64,000 nt of DNA from Miscanthus floridulus (GCF_019320115.1 NC_089597.1:124273485-124337484), one strand, 5' to 3'. Positions 24,805 through 36,214 are shown, counted from the stretch's first letter. The notes: a model not told the origin generated them from the letters alone. Numbers and translations are program-made.

Positions 24805-26600
24805 TACTTACCAGCACGCCCTAAGGGGCAAACTCACCGACCAGATCACCGTCCAGCTCCCGCCAGCTGTCAACACGCTACACTTAGGCCGAAGCCCTGG
24901 GGCGCACCTCCAGACCATCTCGGAAGAAACTCCGGGCTCCAAGTCTCAGGGTTCTACGGAGACCCTCGCCGAAACCTTCTCCGATCAATTTCTCCTCCCA
25001 CCCTTCCGGGGTGGTGCAATTTTCAACATCAGCATCGACAGCCCTCCTCGGAACGGCGAAACCGAGGAGGAGCGCGTTGCTCGGGAGAGCCGAAACGTCA
25101 ACCGCGCGCAGCGGCGAGAGAACAAGGCAGCCATCACAAGGGCCGAGGCTGCTCAGAATAATTGGCTTGACTCTCAAGGAAGACCGCTCCCGCTCTACCG
25201 CGACCTCGACGAAGAATTTCTCCGCGTCGACGGTCACGACGTCTTCAAGACTCCAAGCGCCAATTTGGTAGTAGCCGCCAACGAGCTCGCTCGTTTCCCT
25301 CAAACGCCCGAGCTCACCAAGATCGCCACCATGCTTAAAGCGGCTCACTGTCAGGTCAATGAGATCCATGAGGATTAGAGACCTTCATGCTCTACGAGAA
25401 CGATTCATCGATCAGCTGCGCCGAGGTCCAATCGCCGCCCAAGTCAAAGCCGTTTCGCCGACCAGTCATTACCTCTCCAAGGGGGACCCAAGGGGCATCG
25501 CGCTGAGCACCATCGCCAACACGACCAGGAGGTCGAATAGGATGCTAGAGTACATCTTAGCAACCTCCGGGATGCGTGGCGGCGTATCGAGCACCGTCGC
25601 TTTGGTCGCCACGAAGACGAAGTACATCGCCGCTAGGATTACGAAAGGGAGTACGGCAACCCAGACTCAGCCCTCGAGCCTATCCCCGACCACAACGCCG
25701 CAGATTACGGTGTCGACAATCCTGAGGGGCCTCCGGCTTTCACAAAGGCACTCCGAACGCTTCGATGGCCCCGTGGTTTTAAGATCACCGGGGTTGAGCC
25801 CTATGAAGGAAGAATCAACCCAACTCAGTGGCTGCAGGCTTATGCCACTGCCGTCTGTGCCGCAGGAGGAGACACCAACATTATGGCAAATTATCTCCCC
25901 ATCATGCTCACGCCACTAGCCATGAGCTGGTTCACCAGCCTTGTGCCGGACTCCATCGTCTCATGGGAGGAGTTGAAGAAAGTATTCACCGACAACTATA
26001 TGGCCATGTGTACTCGACCCGGCACGAAGCATGATCTCAGCCGCATCAACCAGAAGCCATTCGAGCTCCTCCGCAGCTACATCTGGCGTTTCTCTGAGAT
26101 GAGGAACTCTATCCCCAACATCACGGAAGCTGAAGTCATCACCGCCTTTATCCGAGGACTCCACCATCACGAGCTTCGCTCCAAATTCAACCATAAGCCG
26201 CCAACCGGTATCGGCGAAATGATAACTACCGCCAACCAGTACGCTGATGCAGAGGAAGCCAAGGTGTGCTTCAACGAGGATGCAGGCACTCAGCGACCAC
26301 CTCACCGATATGACGATCGCCCCGACGACCGACGTCATAATGACCGCCACCCGACGACCACAGCTATCATCGCGATAGCGGCCGTGATCGAATAGGAGGA
26401 CACAGGCCTGGCCAAAATTGCCGCCGCCGGCCAAAACACATCTTCACCGCTGCTAGTCAACCTCGCACCAAGCGTAACTATGACGAGCAGTACCAAAAGA
26501 TACTCGACGGCACGTGCCCTCTTCACAAGAATGCCAAACACAAGATGAAGGACTGCATTGGTCTAGCCAGGGAGTTCCAGGACAAGAGGCTCGACGACGA
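24805..26600 (+). pseudogene. gag, main part, of the nested Tat gypsy element
   Basis: After the nested insertion the gag reading continues YQHALRGKLTDQITVQLPP. It changes frame near 25370. From about 25640 it carries the Retrotrans_gag (capsid) domain: PYEGRINPTQWLQAYATAV, LPIMLTPLAMSWFTSLV, SWEELKKVFTDNY, LLRSYIWRFSEMRNSIPNI, EAEVITAFIRGL. A basic Arg/His/Asp tail follows (26290-26400), then a frame change and CPLHKNAKHKMKDCI near 26515. The product would be the capsid and nucleocapsid polyprotein. Frameshifts near 25370, 25640 and 26390 break it. Confidence 0.75.
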
Positions 26601-27528
26601 CGCCAACAATGGAACAAGAGGTTGTCGACCGCCTGGGAACAACAACAACGCCTTTCAGGGCCATGATAAGGTGGTCGCCACCATCTTCGAGGGCCTCGCC
26701 TCCACTGAGAGTCGAAGGGAATGGAAGCTTGCCGCTCGACGAGTGCTCGCCGTCGCTTCAGAAGAAACTACCGCCGACCCTAGCTATCGCTCATGGTCCG
26801 AGATCCCCATCACCTTTAGCAGGGCTGACCAGTGGGCAGACATACCATATACAGGGCGTTTCCCCCTCGTCCTCGACGCAACCATCTAGAAGGTACTATT
26901 CAGAAAAGTCCTTGTTGATGGTGGCAGTGCTTTGAACCTACTCTTCGCTGGAGCCCTAAGGGAGTTGGGCCTCGCGATATCAGATCTCACACCCTCGGAC
27001 TCCTCCTTCTGGGGTGTGGTACCTGGAAGGGCATTCAGGCCACTTGGAGAGATCACCCTGCTAGTATAGTTCGGCACGGCAAGCAACTACCGCATCGAGC
27101 ATATCAACTTCTACGTCGACGACTTCGACGCCGCCTACCACGCCATACTTGGCTGGCCAGCTCTGGCCAAATTCATGGTCGTACCGCACTATGCGTATCT
27201 GGTGTTGAAGATGCCTTCGCCTGCAGGAGTCCTAGCTTTGCAGGCCAACCTTTCCGTCGCCTACGCCTACGAGACAGAGAGTCTTGCCCTTGCCGAAGCC
27301 ACCGACCTCTCCATCTAGATGGCTAGCATGGTCGCCGAAGCCAAGGCAGTACCCACCGATGACATGGAGATTCCAGAGCTAGAGCTTCCCCGCGCCTCCG
27401 CTAAGTCCAAGGAAATCAAGGAGGTCAGCCTCGGCCTCAATGACGCTTCCAAGACCATGAAGATTGGGGCTCACCTTGACCCCAAATAGGAAAGCGCACT
27501 CGTCTCCTTCCTACATGCCAACGCCGAT
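26601..27528 (+). pseudogene. Aspartic protease region of the nested Tat gypsy element
   Basis: Reads ..GRFPLVLDATI*KVLFRKVLVDGGSALNLL with the retropepsin-type DGG motif at about 26914, followed by FYVDDFDAAYHAILGWPALA, the typical second half of the Tat protease. TAG stops at 26887-26889, 27067-27069, 27316-27318 and 27487-27489 all sit in otherwise open frame, at positions where CAG fits the context. No frameshift is needed across these, so point decay dominates. Confidence 0.7.
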
Positions 27529-28257
27529 GTGTTTGCTTGGAAACCTACAGACATGCCGGGGGTACCACGGGAGAAGATCGAGCACTCCTTGAATGTCTCG
27601 CCGACCGCCAAACCGATCAAGCAGAAACTTTGCCGATTCATGCCAGACAAGAAGGAGGCTATTAAGGTAGAAATAAAACGGCTTTTAGCTGCTGGGTTTA
27701 TAAAAGAAGTGTATCATCCAGATTGGTTAGCAAACCCTGTTCTCGTTCGAAAAAAGAATAAAGAATGGAGAATGTGCGTTGATTATACTAATCTTAACAA
27801 ACACTGCCCTAAAGACCCCTTCGGCTTGCCTCGGATAGACGAGGTTGTAGACTCTACCGTCGGCTACGAACTACTCTCTTTCCTTGACTGTTACTCCGGC
27901 TATCATCAGATCTCCCTCAAGGAAGAAGACCAGATAAAGACGTCGTTCATTACACCTTTCGGAGCATACTGCTATAAAACTATGTCCTTCGGACTCAAGA
28001 ACGCTGGGGCTACCTATCAAAGGGCCATTCAGATGTGCCTCGACCAGCAAATTGGCCACAACATCGAAGCATACATTGATGACGTGGTCGTCAAAACCAA
28101 GACATCCGACAACCTTATCGTCGACCTCAAAGAAACCTTCGCCAATCTGAACAAGTACCGATGGAAGCTGAACCCTTCAAAGTGCATCTTTGGAGTTCCA
28201 TCCGATATACTGCTGGGCTACATCATCAGTGCTCGAGGCATCGAGCCTAATCCTAAC
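27529..28257 (+). pseudogene. Reverse transcriptase of the nested Tat gypsy element, cut off
   Basis: Continuous frame of about 240 codons with the full run of Ty3-type RT blocks: KPIKQKLCRF, GFIKEVYHPDWLANPVLV, WRMCVDYTNLNKHCPKD, LSFLDCYSGYHQI, FGLKNAGATYQR and the catalytic box YIDDVVVK (about 28070-28095), then LGYIISARGIEPNPN. At 28257 it joins antisense CACTA sequence, so the remaining C-terminal codons of the open frame (ILSTLRSS..) are not retroelement. The connection domain, RNase H and integrase are missing. Confidence 0.85.
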
Positions 28258-29189
28258 ATATTGTCTACCTTACGGTCTTCTTTGTGCCATCGCAATAACT
28301 TTGCATGGTCTTTGTTTCTGAACAGACGTTTCAAGCGTGGTATTATAGGAGCATACCACATAATCTTGGTAGGGATTTTCTTCGTGGGATGTTCACCCTC
28401 AACATCATAGGGTCATCTGCCTGATCTTATACCGCGATGCATGACATGCCAGGCATGCATCTAACTTCTCGTACTCCTCGCCATGGGAGAGGATGCAGTC
28501 ATTAGGACATGCATGCATCTTTTGGATTTCTAATCCCAAAGGGCAGACTACCTGTTTTGCTTCGTACGTAGTGACGGGCAATTCGTTATCCTTCGGAAGC
28601 ATCTTCTTTTGGATTTTCAGTAACTCCCCAAATCCCTTGTCAGATACACCATTCTTTGCCTTCCATTACAGCAATTCCAGTGTGGTACCCAACTTTTTTT
28701 GTCCCGCATCCCAAGTTGGGTATAGCAATTTATTGTGATCCTCTAGCATGCGCTCGAACTTGATCTTCTCCTTTTCACTTTTGCATTCTCTTTGTGCGTC
28801 ACGAATGGCCTGACCAAGATCATCAGTGGGCTCATCTTCTGCCACTACCTCTTCTTCAGCATCCCCATTGCAGTATCATTGAAGGCACCATATTCAGCAA
28901 TAATGTCATCATCGTCCCATTGTTCTTCTTCACCTTCTTCCATTACAACCCCGGTTTCTCCATGCTTCGTCCAACAAATATAGTTTGGCATGAAACCCGA
29001 CTTCAACAAGTGTGAATGAAGACTCCTTGAGCTAGCATATTCCTTCAAATTCTTACATATGGCACATGGGCAGCACATGAAACTATCGTGTTTGTTTGCC
29101 TCGGCCACACGTAAGAAAGAATGCACGCCCTCAATGAACTCTTGGGAGCGGCGATCAGCATTGTACATCCAATGCCGGCTCATATGCAT
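28255..29189 (-). pseudogene. CACTA-1 TNP2-type transposase (TNPD), N-terminal part
   Basis: ATG at 29189 opens MHMSRHWMYNADRRSQEFIE, the transposase-associated zinc-binding domain (CCPCAICKN, then H.H.LKSGFMPNYICW). An acidic linker (EEGEEEQWDDDD) follows, then the start of the Transposase_21 core with its CPNDCILSHGEEYEKLDACL and HASRYK motifs. The reading shifts frame between these parts. It ends at the gypsy junction and resumes at 14482. Same content as 45756-46692 in CACTA-2. Confidence 0.8.
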
Positions 29190-29271
29190 TACATGACATA
29201 CATACCATATTAAAACCTAGAACATAATTAGTTAATTATACAACATGCATGCCAGCACACAAGGTATTAAT

Positions 29272-29795
29272 TTATAAAAGTCTCGCTACAATGTAGACAA
29301 TCCCAACTACCACTAAAAAAACTAAAGCTAAAATGCACTTCAGCAGCATAAGGATTTCGTGACCAATCCCAACTAAAACAGACAGATCATGTATTTGTTC
29401 AACATCTATGGGCTTCTTCCGTAGGATCACTGCCTCATCAGCCGCCGTAGCCGCCTGTGCAAGAGAGTTTTGCACGTGTTCAACATACTCTTCCTCCCAG
29501 TACTAGCCTGAACATCTAGTGCCATCCCACTGAAATTAAAACAAAAAATTAGAACTTTAATCACAATCATCATAAAAATAAGTATAAATTAATCATAATC
29601 ATCAAATGCGACAAAATAACTCACATTGTGATCCGGACACTTGTAGAAGATACGGCCCTTGTTGGGACACTCCTTCCTCACTCGGTACTTCATCACAATC
29701 TTCTCCTCACACTTGCCGCATGCAATGAGAGGGAGGTCCGGCCTCAGTCGCTTTGGAACCCGATGAGAGGCCAATGACCCGGAAGGAGTTGCCAT
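29272..29795 (-). pseudogene. CACTA-1 GRF-type zinc finger / transmembrane small protein
   Basis: Exon 1 (29625-29795) starts MATPSGSLASHRVPKRLRP and holds a GRF-like finger (CGKCEEKIVMKYRVRKECPN, then GRIFYKCPDHN), ending in donor GTGAGT. Exon 2 (29272-29529) follows an AG acceptor and reads WDGTRCSG*YWEEEYVE, then ends in one hydrophobic helix (LLKCILALVFLVVVGIVYIV). Length would be about 140 residues. The stop in SG*YW is not in CACTA-2 (GFYW). It lies just upstream of TNPD on the same strand and may share its promoter. Its role in transposition is unknown. Confidence 0.65.
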
Positions 29796-30235
29796 CTACT
29801 CTCTATACTCATTTTTAATATAATATAAATTTCTCATTTTATAAACAAATAAAATTAAAAAAAAAACTCTAAAATTCTCTATATCTCTAAACCATGAAGT
29901 GTGCTATACATACTAGAAATGAAAGCTGAATACTAGTTTTGAATAACTACTTCAACCTTCCTTCATCCAAATATGCAAACTTTAAAGTGATTTTGAGCTT
30001 AAATGGCTTACAAATAAAAAAAATCCACCATAAAAAATCACATATATCTAGTCCACAAAATGAGATATGCTACTAATGAAACATGAGAGTATAAAGTTGG
30101 TAACCTTTAGAACCGAAGAATCAACGGATGAATCGAAGAAATCTTGTGATTACCGGCGATGAGGAAGAAGAGAGGCCGGCGATGAAGCAAGAACATTGAG
30201 CTCGAAGTGGCTCGGGCTCGGAGAGAAACAAGGGC
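29796..30235 (-). other. CACTA-1 right-end leader
   Basis: AT-rich then GC-rich stretch between the right-end TATA box (30236) and the GRF ORF. The minus strand has CGGTTCTAAAGGTTACC near 30100, matching CAGTTGTAAAGGTTACC at about 48930 in CACTA-2, a conserved possible splice donor of a leader exon. No ORF. Confidence 0.4.
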
Positions 30236-30241
30236 TATATA
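30236..30241 (-). promoter_or_regulatory. Right-end TATA box of CACTA-1, drives GRF/TNPD
   Basis: The minus strand reads CCTCCTATATAGCCC immediately inside the subterminal palindromes. Same position as in CACTA-2. Confidence 0.55.
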
Positions 30242-30242
30242 G

Positions 30243-30540
30243 GAGGGGACCTTTAGTCCCGATTGGAGACAGAAATCGGGACTAAAGGTCCCTTTCTAGT
30301 CCCAGACGGAGCCTCCAGCCGGGAGTAGACTTTTACTCCGGTTGGAGGGACAAACCGGGAGTAAAAGTTAACCTTTAGTCCCGGTTGGTAGCTCCAACCG
30401 GGACTAAAAGTCCCTTGCAGCAAAGCTTGCCACAGTAGCCGTTGGGTAGGGACATTTAGTCCCGGTTGGAGCTACCAACCGGGACTAAAGGTTTCTCTAG
30501 TCCCGGACGCGAAAAATACCGGGACTAAAGCCAAATTTCG
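30243..30540. repeat. CACTA-1 right subterminal palindrome array
   Basis: Alternating CCTTTAGTCCCGG..AACCGGGACTAAAGG arms forming several long hairpins, including a large inverted pair around 30376-30490. Subterminal repeats of En/Spm elements bind TNPA-type proteins; binding here is inferred. Confidence 0.85.
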
Positions 30541-30552
30541 AGCTAGATCAAA

Positions 30553-30571
30553 GGTCGTTTCTCTACTAGTG
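30553..30571 (-). repeat. CACTA-1 right terminal inverted repeat
   Basis: Read inward: CACTAGTAGAGAAACGACC. It is followed by TCA (30572-30574), the expected size for a CACTA target duplication, but the left partner is lost. Confidence 0.75.
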
Positions 30572-30574
30572 TCA

Positions 30575-31095
30575 GAAATCTACAAAAAATATAATGAGAA
30601 GTTGTGATGATAAATTTTCATGTCAAAAGTTACGTACATAAGTTGTGAGTACAACTTTTTAATTTTATAATGATTTTTTAAAAAAAGTAAAAAATTGTGT
30701 TGATAAGTTGTTCCGTAAAACCTTATGCACATAATTTATGTGTATAACTTCTAACTTTCCAACAATAAAAATTTATGGAAATATTTTTTTCAAGAAAATA
30801 AAAGTTCTGATGAAAAATTATGTTGATAAGTTGTTACATAAAAATTTTATGCATACTAGTTATATGTATAATTTTGTAACTTTCCAAAAAAAAGAAAAAA
30901 AGTGGGGATGATTTTTTCCACAAAAGGAAATTATGTTGAAAAGTTATGTTTCATGAAATATTATATATAAAAGTTACGTGCATAACTTTGCAACTTTCTA
31001 AGAAAATATGGTGATAAATTTTGCACAAAAAGTTATACGTAAAAGTTCTGAGTATAACTTTGAAACTTCCAAAAACAAGAAAAGTTGTGAAAATA
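30575..31095. repeat. Diverged AT-rich tandem repeats
   Basis: At least five imperfect copies of a unit containing AAAAGTTACGTACATAAGTT-like phrases followed by GTGTATAACTTT..CAACTTTCC, spaced about 75-120 bp (near 30634, 30713, 30834, 30955 and 31030). No coding content. Confidence 0.65.
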
Positions 31096-32540
31096 TTTTC
31101 CCCCCAAAAAGTTGATGGTCTGATGGGATCGCTGATTAGCTACCAGTTCGTGCGCGGCAGAAGACGCGAAAAGAGAATGAACGGCGCACGCGCAACACTA
31201 TCCAAATAGGGAAAGAGGTGGGAATTATTTTTCGGAAAATAGAACTCGTGGTTGTCCGATTGATCATTGATTTAGAATCGAGTGCATGTAAGCCAATTAG
31301 CGAGGTCGCCGCCGCAACCCCAGCACGTAGGGCAGCTAGAGTGGGATGAGCTGGGGAGGGGGGGTGCTTGAGGGCTTGAGCCGCCTACTGTTACAACTCT
31401 CACCACGGGGGAATCATTGGTCGCCTTTACGAGCCCCCTACCGTGACAACTCTCGCCATGGGGAATCGTTGGTGGCCTTTACATGCGGCGAAACTGGGAA
31501 CTACACCACAGAGAGCCTCTACCAGAAAAACATTGTTGTATACGTAGAAGAGGCACGGAAGTAGTGTGCACCCATGCAGATATAAAGGGTCTCATTATTT
31601 GTCTGTATTAGGTTTAGTCTACATTAGACCTTACCCAGCACAACCTAAGCCAATATAAATATATAAAGTTCCTACATGACCATGTTCAATAAAATTATAT
31701 TTGTTTGTGTATATTTTATTGCATATAGTCACTTTATATGTTCTATTACAAGCCTTATGTTTATAGTAAAGATAGAGAATGTAAAAAAAAACATTTTCAT
31801 TTTTGTGTGTTCATTTGCTTATGCAAATCTACATTTTATAATGCGAAAAGATCCGGCATACTCTAGCTAATGTTGTATTTGTATATTTTGAGCACTATGC
31901 AAGCCTGCACAAGAGCTTCTGCAAACAACCAGACATTGACAAACTGCACTACACAAGCCTGGATACAGGATAATGTAAGCAATCGATCAGACCTATAAGT
32001 ACTCCCTCGCTTTAACATAATTCTCATTTTTAAGGAGTCAAATAATTTTAAATTTAACCAAATCTATATACAAAATACTAATGTCTATGATACCGAATAA
32101 GGATATATATGGATGCATATAGCTTATTTTTAGCTCTAACTCGTCTAAACATGGGGCTAATGGGTAGGCTAATTTTTTATCCAAGCATTTGTTAGCAAGT
32201 AGCTGCCAGCTAGCCAACTCAACTAATTTGGGCTAGTAATTCTTAGCACGAGGTGATCCAAACAAGCCTTAAGTGGTTGTTTGGATCTCAAAAAATAAAG
32301 ACAAGTTTTTACAGAAACACGTTTTAGGAGAGATTTTAGGAAAAAACAAGTTTTACACAAAGTAATATCAGACAGGACGCCTGGCTACTAATTAAGCAAC
32401 GTGTATGCTGTGCCCTGATGATTGTGACGAAGAGCTAGCTAACTACTCCTAACTACTTGTGTCCCGTACGTAACATAACAGCTAACAGCACGATCAGCGT
32501 GATCCTGCGTTCCTCCAGGCTCCAGTCCACTCGCCCGTGT
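31096..32540. other. Intergenic stretch without recognisable genes
   Basis: Contains a direct repeat of about 37 bp (31393-31430 and 31446-31482, ACAACTCTC..CCTTTAC). A Stowaway-like start (TACTCCCTCGCTTT at about 31998) has no matching right end. At 32253-32285 there is a pair of GGATCCAAACAAGCC-type phrases, typical of Tourist/hAT MITE ends. None forms a complete element. No gene seen. Confidence 0.4.
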
Positions 32541-32550
32541 GCACGTGCTC

Positions 32551-32834
32551 ACTGGCGGAGCCAAGGGGGCCAGGCGCCCCCCCCCCCCCCCCCCCACCCA
32601 CCCAATGTTTCACAACAAAAAAAACTAGTAGTATGACTTAATATTTTTTATTTATATTAAGAGATATTATATAAAATTATTGTCATATATACCTATTAAT
32701 ATCTTCTAGATAATATAATCATACAAAACACAGCTAGATAATAAAATTATCGCAATGAAAAAGACCGAACCGGCCCCTCTAAGTATAATTCCTGACGGCC
32801 AGTCCCCCTGAGTATAAATTCTGGCTCCGCCACT
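32551..32834. mobile_element. 284-bp MITE with 10-bp target duplication (Mutator-like)
   Basis: Ends ACTGGCGGAGCC (32551-32562) and GGCTCCGCCACT (32823-32834) are inverted with one mismatch. GCACGTGCTC is found directly on both sides (32541-32550 and 32835-32844). A 10-bp duplication suggests a Mutator-type transposase, though the short TIR is unlike classical MULEs. Contains a C run of about 20 bases (32577-32595) and no ORF. Confidence 0.75.
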
Positions 32835-32844
32835 GCACGTGCTC

Positions 32845-35800
32845 CGTTCCACGCATCATCTTCTTCTTCTTTTCTGACGCTATATCCGTTATGGCAATCG
32901 CAGGTGGGGCCGCTGTTTGCTTTTGTCGAGCCCCGGCCCATGAACTCCTGCGACAAAGGCCCACGGACCGGTTGGGCTGTCGCGACTCCGGTCGTGTGAG
33001 AGTCTCCAGCCCCGTCCGTCGGTCCGGCGAGGAAAGCCGCCTATCTGCCAAGTAGTTCGGGAATGGTACGTTGGGCCGTTATCGAGGAGCTGTTTGGACA
33101 ACTGATGGGCCGGTGCTCATTTTCGGCAGACAACTGATGGACGCGGACGGCGGACCTCTCCTTCGTTCCTTCCGAGCACGATGAGTTCCAAGTTCCAACA
33201 CGCATCCAGCCGGTTAGCATCGTTGTGCCAGGTTGCGTTGCGTGCCATGGACAACATAGCTGGCTCTGGCTTGGCTGATATATCCAAAGCATGACCGATC
33301 GCTGAACGCCGCCGCCGATCGAGACGCCCTGTGGCTGTGATCACGGGGCGCCTGCCATGCATATCTGTCTCTTCCCGTTCCTGTAGGCACTAGGCAGCTG
33401 CGAGCTCCCTCCCGGCTTTACACGGCGCCCCAGGTCCATCTGGGACAAATCCGGGAGTTCGCTTGGCTTGCTCGGCGTCATGTTCGCTAGCGGCGGGCTG
33501 CCTGTAGGAACGGCCGTCAATCCACGAAACTAGTGCACGCCACGCACCATCTGTGAACTGATGAACTCTGTCCTGAGTAACCCAACTCCTGAACGTGCAG
33601 CAAACATAAAGTACAAAACAGTAGTGCTACTAGTCTACTAGTATAGGAAACAACTAACACCAAAAGTAAAATAAAATAAAAAAGCAGTGGCCGTGCCCTG
33701 AATGCTGTACGCCTGCACGGGCACCGTTTCAGCGCGCGGACGCGAGCCGCCTCCACCGGCCAATGCAAAGAGGCAGTTCGGTTGTCATCTGCCCGTTCGG
33801 TGCTCCTCTACATTGCCAATATGTGTTTTTCTTGTTTTGTTTTTTTTTGTAACTCCAGCGTGCGCCGCTAAAGCCTCATCCAAATATCTTCGCCGATCCG
33901 TCGAGAAGATATATATATATATATATATATACACGCAACGACGTACATTAGTTTAAAAATGCGTCAGCGAGGCTTAGCCTTTTATGTGCTACCTGCATAA
34001 TGTTAAGTTCAGGCGTCAGAGAAGTCGCCTCGCCGCCTGTGAACTGAAGTGCAGATAATTCAGAGCTAGCGCGATGACGGACGGACAGGCCGCCCGGGAA
34101 ATGCACTGCACGGCCACGAGGCCGCTGGCCGCGCGTGCATGTGCATGTGCATGTGCATGCATCCCTGGGTTTGGCCGCCGCGACAGAGACAAGGAACTGG
34201 ATTTGCTGGAGGTGCCGTACACGGACCCGAAATCATCGACCAAAGATAGAATGATTGGGCGATGACAGCAGCAGATAGGCCTAAAACGCCGACCTTTGCG
34301 TAGCGATGCGACAAGGGACAGCAGCAACCACGGGCGGCAGCGGCGCCGCGCCGCTCCAAGACGGTCACAGGGATTGAGGGATTCAGGGACCGTCGATCGC
34401 CTGATTACAGCAGGACTCCAAGACAGACAGGCCTAAATGTCGGCACTATGCTCGTGGCCGATGGTTCACGGGTAGCTAGCGTGGCCCGTGCACGGCGGCG
34501 GATAATGCGGACGGACACGATGATTGCTGAGCAGTTTTCTGCCGTTCTGCGGGATACTTTTTCTGCTTCTCTCGTGCGACGTCGTTACGGTTTGTTCCAT
34601 CAGGTGTCCAAACCGAAGCTCACAGGCCCAACAGTGCGCCCGTGCTGCTGCAACAGCTGCATTCAGAGCTGCAGCACCGTGACCCGGGCGGCGGCGGCGG
34701 CGACGGCGACTGCCATCTCCCGACACGATCGAGTGCGCGAGTGGCAAATCTCAGCAAAGATAAGAACGTTCCTCGGTGGGCGCGCGAGAATCCAGGAAAG
34801 CCTGCGTTGTCACACGCTCGTAAAACGGCTATTGCTTTCTTATTTCTAATCGGATTCGGATTCAAATACAGATAATGTCAACCATGTCGGATAAGATACG
34901 ATTGGACGTCGACATCAAAAATATGTGATTTAAGTATCTGGATACGGATACGGTATCAAATGTTTAATATCCGGACTCGAATACGTATAGATCCGAATCC
35001 CTCTAAACATATTCGTTATTGAATACAGTCTGAAAATATCCGTACCATTTTCGTCCATACACACGGATAGATGGATGGATGGGGCCATCGGCAAGGCACC
35101 GGCGGCGCGAGGGAATCCGCTGCGAAGACGACGCGGTCCGGTGGCCCGCCACCAAAGCTCCCCCCGCGCATCACCCGGCCCGCCTGAGTCATTCGCCGCC
35201 TTTCTCCTTTGCACGCGGCGCATGGCCGCATGCATCAGGGCGGCGGGCGCCAAGGACGACCGAGATTACTGATTTTACATGACACAGGCCCATCAACGAG
35301 CGCGGCCCATCCACCACCGCGTGAGGCAAGCACGATTCCGAACGGCACCAGGTAATCAGGTACTGTACGTGTCTCTTTTTTCCCTTTCTTATTACATTTC
35401 TTTTTCTTTTTTTCTTTTCCTTTTATTTTTCTGTTGTTTTTATTCTTATTTTATTTTCTTTATATTTTAAATCTTTCTTTAATTCTTTTCTGATTTTGTT
35501 TTTTTCTTTGTTTCATGTTTTCTTTTTTGTTGATGGGTTGTGAGCTATAGACGCATGTTGCATTTATTTTCTTTTTCTTTCATTTCGTCTGTTTCTTTAG
35601 CTTGATGGACTGGTTCATTCCGTGAGATGGTGCCCGTTTTCTTTTTTATTCTTTTATTTTCCTTTTTAAATTTACTAGTGGAAATGCACGTGCGACATGC
35701 ACGTATCTATATCGTGATTTGTCATGCATTGCGATGACAAAATTTTTGTATTAGCGGTGACACATTTATGTGATAAAAAATCATCTTGACCATTTATGAC

Positions 35801-36192
35801 TTGTTCCTTTATTAGGCATTTATCCTGGTATCTCAACAATTAGCATATATCATACTAAATCATAGAAAACATATATTGGACCATAGTGAGATACAGAAGC
35901 ATTTGATTATGTATAGTAGATAGTCTCTGATGTACAATGAGACAATATTTTTCAAGCAAATTCAACAAATCCTTCACTATTTTAACAGGGCTCCACCAGT
36001 ACTGAAGCAATCTCAAGTAGTTTTTCTATGCTATAGCCTTTATTTCAGATAACCATTAATTTGTTTTGGTTGCTAAACAATGTTAAACAGTTCGGATAGC
36101 CTAAACTGATGTAAAACATTGCCTCCATCTGACATAGAGTTAAAAGCAGGTTTCAAATGAATTCCTTAGTTTCACCCACCTTCAGACCATGG
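32845..36192. other. Intergenic stretch, partly GC-rich, no recognisable gene
   Basis: Several short GC-rich ORFs overlap on both strands (33041-33362, 34016-34368, 34448-34849, 34930-35282), but none shows a protein family or splice pattern. Includes a TA microsatellite (33908-33931), a GTGCAT repeat (34137-34160), GGATACGGATA phrases (34860-35040) and a T-rich tract (35371-35660). The phrase CTAGTGGAAATGCACGTGC at 35677 is a common grass repeat end. Confidence 0.4.
33908..33931. repeat. TA microsatellite
   Basis: About twelve TA dinucleotides in the run beginning gatatatat. Confidence 0.9.
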
Positions 36193-36195
36193 TGA
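36193..36195. repeat. Target-site duplication TGA, left copy of CACTA-2
   Basis: TGA immediately precedes the left terminus at 36196 and again follows the right terminus at 49400-49402. Three bases is the standard CACTA duplication. Confidence 0.8.
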
Positions 36196-36214
36196 CACCG
36201 GTAGAGAACAGAGC
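36196..36214 (+). repeat. CACTA-2 left terminal inverted repeat
   Basis: CACCGGTAGAGAACAGAGC; differs from the right TIR at positions 4, 5 and 18. Confidence 0.85.

Larger units (their letters stand above)
14483..28257 (+). mobile_element. Tat-type Ty3/gypsy element inserted in TNPD, 3' part missing
   Basis: Starts with an LTR immediately after the CACTA bases ..GTGTCTCAA, followed by a primer site, gag, protease and reverse transcriptase in that order. It is split at 15428 by a nested element (15429-24799). It breaks off within the reverse transcriptase, and the next base is the CACTA sequence that would have followed the insertion point (compare 45751-45760). RNase H, integrase, antisense ORF and 3' LTR are absent. 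Many stops and frameshifts: not functional. Confidence 0.85.
5843..30571 (-). mobile_element. CACTA-1: En/Spm-type DNA transposon, left end missing, interrupted by nested retroelements
   Basis: Genes, internal palindrome array and right end are collinear with CACTA-2 (36196-49399). The right terminus at 30571 ends in ..CTACTAGTG, so the TIR read inward is CACTAGTAGAGAAACGACC. The left side stops at 5843, inside the Ulp1 domain of the second gene, so about 1.2 kb present in CACTA-2 plus the left TIR are gone. A gypsy element inserted at 14483 splits the transposase gene. Without the retroelement insertion it would be about 11 kb. It cannot be autonomous, since the left TIR is missing and both genes are broken. 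Confidence 0.85.

Noticed and set aside
28258..28410. C-terminal extension of the reverse transcriptase ORF (ILSTLRSSL..)
   Set aside because: This is antisense CACTA transposase sequence read through the junction, not part of the retroelement protein.
31998..32110. Stowaway-like MITE (TACTCCCTC start)
   Set aside because: No matching inverted right end with a TA duplication could be found; left as a possible remnant only.
34448..34849. 133-codon plus-strand ORF in the spacer as a host gene
   Set aside because: An equally long opposite-strand ORF overlaps it, with no domain, splice context or codon pattern to favour it.
34860..35050. GGATACGGATA-rich repeats as a MITE or hAT end
   Set aside because: No terminal inverted repeats or target duplication could be paired.
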